From an uncultured Prevotellaceae bacterium (GTDB lineage Bacteria; Bacteroidota; Bacteroidia; Bacteroidales; Bacteroidaceae): a stretch of DNA of 16,491 nucleotides. The DNA lies in the NCBI GenBank assembly GCA_937910905.1, contig CALEPV010000001.1, positions 1 through 16,491 of the forward strand, in the 5' to 3' direction. Under the pieces are notes generated by a model, which made no database searches, was not told where the DNA came from, and worked only from the letters and a program-made list of their open reading frames with translations. Shown here one piece after another: positions 11,929-16,491 of the stretch (the stretch's first letter is position 1; the number at the start of each line of letters is the position of its first letter). The position numbers and the translations under genes are program-made.

Positions 11929-14502
11929 ATGAAACGTAACGTATATACATGGAGTCTTGCACTCCTGTTCTTGTCGGTTTTGACTCTGCCAACTGTCAGC
12001 ATTTCAGCCCAGACATCAGCTGATACCATTTTCGTATACCACAGCGATGGACGCTTGCACGCCTTCCCAATGGCTTTGGTGAAGTCGCAGCGGCAGACTA
12101 CCAAGATGTTTGAGGTGGTGGCTGTTGACGGCAAGGAGTACCGCTACGACCTAAACGCACTGGACGGCGTGAGCACAGTTGGTCCGGACAGCCTGCCGCG
12201 CTTTGCGGAGTTCAAGTTCAACAACAAGTTCAACGATCAGGTGTATCAGGATGTAGTGTGCAACATATCGGCACAGCACGTCATCACTGCATCTGTACCG
12301 TGCGTGGGCAAATGGCTCACTCCGTCGTTCCCGCTATATGAGACCGATGCCGAGGTCTATGCCAACGGCGTGCGTCAGGTGAGCAAACAGAGCCGACTGG
12401 ACTTCAGCTCTCCGATAGCCTACACCGTGACCCGCCCTGGCTATCAGGTGCTGCGCGCTGTGCCTGTGGGGGGGACAGAGACTCCCGTTAACCCGACACT
12501 GGAGCCAGAGGAAGAGCCAGAAGTGGTGGCCGTACCGCTCACGGCTGATATGTTCAGCACCAATGCGCCATCCAACTACCCCCTTACTGAGGGCTTGGAT
12601 AAGCTTATTGACGGTGACATAACCACATTCTTCCACAGTACGTGGGGCACAGGAGCATACGAGAAGCTGCCGCTGGATGAGTATACATACATTGATGTAA
12701 AACTGCCGGAGGCCCTGCACAGGCTGCAGTTCTCCTACACCACACGCCAGGCTGCAAACTATCATATCATCAGCATGACGCTGCAGGTGAGCAAGGATGG
12801 TATTACATGGAAGGATGCCCGCTCGTTCTCTGTGGCTAACGACAATCTGCCCACAGGACAGGGCGAGGCGTATACATCGCCTATAATAGATCTGGACAGC
12901 GATTATGGCTATCTGCGCTTCTTGGAGACTGAGGCTGCACACAAGAACTATCTGGTGCTGGCAGAGCTGGCTATATATAAGGTTCTGGATGCAGATATGG
13001 GCAGCGACACTTACAACGACGAACCGCAGGACATCAATACAGATGACTATACCATCAAGTTTGTGCCATATGGCACAGAGTACACCGTGGCGCTCGACTT
13101 TCCGGCCGACCGCGCCACGACCGTGCCGGCAATCTACATCACGACCTCATGGGGCATACCGCCGTACAGCAAGACGGAATACATGGATGCCACTATCAGG
13201 ATAGATGGAGCAGGCTTGTATCCCGATATGGAGGAGACAGAAGTGCAGATACGTGGGCGTGGCAATTCGTCGTGGAACAGCAATGCTTACACTAAGAACC
13301 CATACCGACTGAAGTTCGCGGAGAAGTTAAAGCCCTTCGGTCTGACCAAGGGTAAGAGTTGGGTGCTGTTGTCCAACCGTCAGGCAGGATCGATGACCAC
13401 TAATGCCATTGGCATGAAGGTGGCACAGCTGGCCGGAGCAGCTGGAGCCAACCACATGGTGCCTGTAGACCTGTACATGAATGGTTCATACTGGGGCAGC
13501 TACAACTTCACGGAGAAGGTAGGCTTCCACAACAACAGCATAGAGGTTGACGACGAGACGGTGGCTGCCCTCCTGGAGCTGGACAGCTATTATGACGAGA
13601 CCTATAAGTTCAAGTCGGACTACTACAACTTGCCTGTCAATATCAAGGAACCTGATTTCAGTGATCCTACATCGACACAGTTGGCGCAGGATGAGATAGA
13701 GCGCGACTTCAACGAATTCATGTCGATGGTCTCACGCGGGCAGGATATATCTTCAATGGTAGATATTGATGCACTGGCTGCATTCTTGCTCACCAACGAA
13801 TACATAATGAATCTGGAGCTCATGCACCCGAAAAGTACCTATTTATATAAGGCTAACTACAGGAAGAACACCAAGTATATATGGGGGCCAGTGTGGGATT
13901 TGGATTGGAGCTACGGATATGAGAGCCAGCGCTCATACTTCCAGACAGACGCGACGGCAAACTTCTGGACCAAGATCAGCTGGAGTGATAACTGGAACGG
14001 CGTCAAGTTCATGCGTGCTCTGCGCAATTCCAGTGAGACGGTGGACCGTGCCATGTACAAGGCTTGGTCCATATTCATCAACCGCCATCTGGAGGAGGTA
14101 ATTGACTTCTGCGATGCCTACTATGCATACGCAAAGCCTTCGTTGGAGAAGAACAACGAGAATACCAACAGGGAACGCGACAGCTACAATTATGCTACGA
14201 TTACCAACAATGCCAAGCGTTGGCTGCGCCAGCGTGCACAGTATATCTATGCAACACTGACGCCCTACGATATCGACATTGACGATCCACTGTCGTGGCA
14301 GGACGGCTACGAGGCATACACAGGCGATGAAGGACAGGACGTAATAGTGGGCGTAGACGAGCCTTCGCAGGCTCCTACGCTCTTCGATGTATACGATATG
14401 CGTGGCCTGCTGCTCAAGCGCGGAGCAACATTCAAGACCTTCCGCGATGGCCTCGCACCAGGTATCTACATGGTCAACGGCAAGAAAGTACTTATCAATT
14501 AA
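11929..14502 (+). CDS. Secreted CotH-kinase protein with discoidin-like domain and T9SS tail
   Basis: An 857-residue exported protein. Residues 1-27 are a signal peptide (cleavage near SISA-Q). An unassigned N-terminal region at about 30-195 ends in an acidic linker (PTLEPEEEPE). A discoidin/F5-8C-like domain lies at about 205-352, with NYPLTEGLDKLIDGDITTFF (216-235), a LQVSKDGITWKD strand (285-296) and LAELAIYKV at its end. The CotH kinase domain lies at about 435-775, with EVQIRGRGNSSWN (438-450), an NPYRLKF strand and the acidic motif GPVWDLDWSYG (653-663). CotH proteins are atypical protein kinases (family knowledge). Residues 808-857 form a type IX secretion sorting tail (LFDVYDMRGLLLK, then LAPGIYMVNGKKVLI), so the protein should reach the cell surface. 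The discoidin domain suggests glycan binding. serS starts 9 bp after it. Confidence 0.88.
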   Translation: MKRNVYTWSLALLFLSVLTLPTVSISAQTSADTIFVYHSDGRLHAFPMALVKSQRQTTKMFEVVAVDGKEYRYDLNALDGVSTVGPDSLPRFAEFKFNNKFNDQVYQDVVCNISAQHVITASVPCVGKWLTPSFPLYETDAEVYANGVRQVSKQSRLDFSSPIAYTVTRPGYQVLRAVPVGGTETPVNPTLEPEEEPEVVAVPLTADMFSTNAPSNYPLTEGLDKLIDGDITTFFHSTWGTGAYEKLPLDEYTYIDVKLPEALHRLQFSYTTRQAANYHIISMTLQVSKDGITWKDARSFSVANDNLPTGQGEAYTSPIIDLDSDYGYLRFLETEAAHKNYLVLAELAIYKVLDADMGSDTYNDEPQDINTDDYTIKFVPYGTEYTVALDFPADRATTVPAIYITTSWGIPPYSKTEYMDATIRIDGAGLYPDMEETEVQIRGRGNSSWNSNAYTKNPYRLKFAEKLKPFGLTKGKSWVLLSNRQAGSMTTNAIGMKVAQLAGAAGANHMVPVDLYMNGSYWGSYNFTEKVGFHNNSIEVDDETVAALLELDSYYDETYKFKSDYYNLPVNIKEPDFSDPTSTQLAQDEIERDFNEFMSMVSRGQDISSMVDIDALAAFLLTNEYIMNLELMHPKSTYLYKANYRKNTKYIWGPVWDLDWSYGYESQRSYFQTDATANFWTKISWSDNWNGVKFMRALRNSSETVDRAMYKAWSIFINRHLEEVIDFCDAYYAYAKPSLEKNNENTNRERDSYNYATITNNAKRWLRQRAQYIYATLTPYDIDIDDPLSWQDGYEAYTGDEGQDVIVGVDEPSQAPTLFDVYDMRGLLLKRGATFKTFRDGLAPGIYMVNGKKVLIN

Positions 14503-14511
14503 TACAACATA

Positions 14512-15801
14512 ATGTTAACACTGAAACTTATCAATGAGGAGACCGAGAGGGTCATCCGTGGACTGGGAAAAAAGCATTTTAGGGATGCAGCGCAGGCTAT
14601 AGCCGCTGTGCAGGATACAGACAAGCGTCGCCGTGCGGCTCAGCAACAGCTTGACAATATACTGGCTACATCCAAGAAGAAGGCTGCTGAGATTGGCGGG
14701 CTGATGAAGCAGGGGCTGCGCGAGCAGGCTGAAGCCATTAAGACGGAAGTGGCTCAGCTCAAGGAACAGGCCAAAGAGCAGGAGGCTGTAATGGCCGAGG
14801 CAGAGCAGCAGTTGCGTGACCAGCTGTGCCAGATACCAAATATACCTAACGATGATGTGCCGGAAGGCGTAGGTGCCGAGGACAATGTCGTGGTGAAGAC
14901 TGGCGGGCCGGAGCCGCATCTGAATTCTGATGCGCTGCCACACTGGGAGCTTGCCAAGAAGTATAACCTCATCGACTTCGAGATGGGCGTGAAGGTCACA
15001 GGAGCTGGTTTCCCGTTCTACATAGGCAAGATGGCTCGCCTGCAGCGTGCGCTGGAGGCTTTCTTCCTTGATGAGGCACGCAAGGCCGGCTATCTGGAAG
15101 TGCAGCCGCCATACGTGGTCAATCAGGCATCGGGCTATGGCACAGGACAGCTGCCCGACAAGGAGGGACAGATGTATCATGCCGATCTTGATGACCTGTA
15201 CCTCATTCCTACCGCTGAGGTGCCGGTGACCAATATCTTCCGTGATGTAATACTGAACGAGCAGGACCTCCCAATCAAGCGTTGTGCCTACTCTGCCTGT
15301 TTCCGTCGTGAGGCTGGGTCCTACGGCAAGGACGTACGTGGTCTGAACCGCCTACACCAGTTCGACAAGGTGGAGATTGTGCGCATCGACACTCCTGAAC
15401 ACAGCTATGAGAGCCTTAAGGAGATGCTCGACCACGTGGAAGGACTGCTCATCAAGCTCGAACTGCCATACCGTATCCTGCGTCTCTGCGGCGGTGATAT
15501 GAGCTTCACCAGCGCAATATGCTATGACTTCGAGGTGTGGAGTGCAGCACAGAAGCGTTGGCTGGAGGTGAGTAGCACCAGCAACTTCGAGAGCTACCAG
15601 GCCAATCGTCTGAAGTGCCGATATCGTCGTAGCGCTGACAAGAAGATAGAACTGTGCCACACGCTCAACGGCTCTGCCCTTGCACTGCCACGTATAGTAG
15701 CAGCCTTGATGGAGAACAACCAGACACCGGAAGGTATCCACATTCCTGCTGCCTTGCAGCCATATTGTGGCTTCGAGTATCTCGATGACAAGAACTTCTA
15801 G
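14512..15801 (+). CDS. serS: Seryl-tRNA synthetase
   Basis: Charges tRNA-Ser with serine in the cytoplasm. The 429 residues have the full family layout: an N-terminal two-helix coiled-coil arm (about 30-105, rich in Lys, Glu and Ala) that binds the long variable arm of tRNA-Ser, then the class II catalytic core. The serine-binding TAEVP motif is at 234-238, motif 2 at CFRREAGSYGKDVRGLNRLH (263-282) and motif 3 at LNGSALALPRIVAALMENNQ (385-404). It ends in GFEYLDDKNF, typical for the family. The gene starts only 9 bp after the CotH gene with no visible promoter, so it is probably read through from it, an odd partner for a housekeeping gene. Confidence 0.97.
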   Translation: MLTLKLINEETERVIRGLGKKHFRDAAQAIAAVQDTDKRRRAAQQQLDNILATSKKKAAEIGGLMKQGLREQAEAIKTEVAQLKEQAKEQEAVMAEAEQQLRDQLCQIPNIPNDDVPEGVGAEDNVVVKTGGPEPHLNSDALPHWELAKKYNLIDFEMGVKVTGAGFPFYIGKMARLQRALEAFFLDEARKAGYLEVQPPYVVNQASGYGTGQLPDKEGQMYHADLDDLYLIPTAEVPVTNIFRDVILNEQDLPIKRCAYSACFRREAGSYGKDVRGLNRLHQFDKVEIVRIDTPEHSYESLKEMLDHVEGLLIKLELPYRILRLCGGDMSFTSAICYDFEVWSAAQKRWLEVSSTSNFESYQANRLKCRYRRSADKKIELCHTLNGSALALPRIVAALMENNQTPEGIHIPAALQPYCGFEYLDDKNF

Positions 15802-15852
15802 GCGCTGAGCCACTTATTGGAAACACAGGAAGTACGTTGTAAAAAGTATATA

Positions 15853-16416
15853 ATGCTGATGTTCGATGTTCAATATCTGAATGCAGTTTGGGCTGCCGGC
15901 TTTATTGGCTACGCCAGATACGACGAACAGAAGCTGGTATTGCAGAAAGCAGTGCAGGGAACAACCTGCACTGCTGATTTTTTGGACCGTGTGGCGATGT
16001 ACGGCATAGCGACAAATACGCAGTTGTATAAGTTCCTAGTCGACTATCTTGCCGCACCGTCCAAGTATGTGCAGACCGGGGTGCTGGCGCGTCTGAGCAG
16101 TATGAACTTCATTGCGTCGTACGCAGCAGTGGATGCTGTGTCGCCTATGCTGACCAATCGGCAGTATGAGCTATATCGTACCACATTTGGCAATTTCAAG
16201 GCAGAGCACATGCAGCAGCTACTTCTGCCTGGGCGCAAAAGATGGCGCAAGGGGCGCTTCGCTGGCCTGCCAACCGACAACCACTCTACATTACAGCGTT
16301 TCCATGCTTATCTGCGGAAACAGGCAGAAAGTAGTGGCAGCGCAGGCAGAAAGTTTGCTGATTTCCCTGTGGAGTTGGTGCTACAGCAACTCGCCTTCGT
16401 CTTCGGTGAGGCATAA
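15853..16416 (+). CDS. Hypothetical protein, unknown family
   Basis: About 187 residues from the ATG at 15853 (MLMFDVQYLN). An ATG at 15859 and a TTG at 15817 are alternatives. It is mostly helical by composition, has no signal peptide or membrane segment, and is basic in the middle (PGRKRWRKGRF, about 139-149), which could contact nucleic acid. I do not recognise a family. It follows serS by 51 bp on the same strand and may be co-transcribed. The downstream 24 bp lead straight into the right-hand 30-bp inverted repeat. Confidence 0.6.
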   Translation: MLMFDVQYLNAVWAAGFIGYARYDEQKLVLQKAVQGTTCTADFLDRVAMYGIATNTQLYKFLVDYLAAPSKYVQTGVLARLSSMNFIASYAAVDAVSPMLTNRQYELYRTTFGNFKAEHMQQLLLPGRKRWRKGRFAGLPTDNHSTLQRFHAYLRKQAESSGSAGRKFADFPVELVLQQLAFVFGEA

Positions 16417-16437
16417 ATCGTCTTAGAAGCGTGTAAT

Positions 16438-16491
16438 TTAGTAATCGTTAAAAAATAACTTGGTACAATTTCCGCTCCGTTGAAGCGGTAT
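16438..16491 (-). pseudogene. Partial open frame entering from the right end; possible reverse transcriptase body end
   Basis: On the minus strand the frame IPLQRSGNCTKLFFNDY enters from outside and stops at TAA (16438-16440). Its last 10 residues are encoded by the 30-bp inverted repeat in the same phase as in the frame at 23-247. If joined at the repeat, the reading would continue IPLQRSG...FFNDYVIYPYEL, which fits the spacing of DGR reverse transcriptases (Pro-Leu, Gly, then an aromatic-rich strand). Only 17 codons are visible and two other frames are also open here over part of this length, so this is tentative. Confidence 0.35.
16441..16470 (-). repeat. Right copy of the 30-bp perfect inverted repeat
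   Basis: Exact reverse complement of 26-55. Here the repeat lies between the end of the unknown gene and the window edge. It is followed by a small hairpin (CCGCT 16472-16476 with AGCGG 16484-16488). Confidence 0.95.

Overview
The window looks like a Bacteroidales chromosome segment, most likely Prevotella-like. Signs for this are several -7 boxes of the Bacteroidetes form TAnnTTTG, a C-terminal type IX secretion tail on a surface protein, start codons without clear Shine-Dalgarno sequences, and short AT- or GA-rich tandem repeats between genes. The taxon below order level is inference.

Region 1 (1-650) carries the end of a diversity-generating retroelement (DGR). A 74-codon frame at 23-247 resembles the C-terminus of a DGR reverse transcriptase. 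It is followed by an Asn(AAC)-rich template repeat at about 285-440, which encodes the conceptual C-type-lectin pattern RGGSWNNN...CR...GFRLA. Two near-duplicate stem-loops lie at 471-516. No variable-region copy of the template is visible in the window, so the target protein must lie elsewhere. The reverse transcriptase body is missing. A perfect 30-bp inverted repeat (26-55 and 16441-16470) sits at the two ends of the window, and the right-hand copy is read on the minus strand by an open frame in the same phase. This suggests an inversion, or an assembly join, inside the reverse transcriptase gene.

Region 2 (654-5255) holds five plus-strand genes: an exported caspase-like C14 peptidase, an ECF-like sigma factor, a single-pass membrane protein with TPR-like helices, a small exported protein, and an exported transglutaminase-like protein. 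The order suggests an envelope signalling unit in which the membrane protein could control the sigma factor. All five gaps after these genes contain degenerate arrays with an exact 7-bp period, and two of the genes end inside such an array.

Region 3 (5381-6771) is recF with an overlapping DUF721 (DciA-like) gene, read from a promoter just upstream. A hairpin at 6803-6826 separates it from a converging minus-strand group.

Region 4 (6857-11739, minus strand) is a dCMP deaminase-like gene, an S41 C-terminal processing protease and 5-formyltetrahydrofolate cyclo-ligase in one probable operon. Upstream is an M3 oligopeptidase with its own strong promoter. The oligopeptidase gene contains an in-frame insertion of about 114 bp with imperfect terminal inverted repeats.

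Region 5 (11858-16416, plus strand) is a secreted CotH-kinase/discoidin protein with a T9SS tail, then serS, then a gene of unknown function. No rRNA, tRNA, CRISPR array or transposase gene was recognised.
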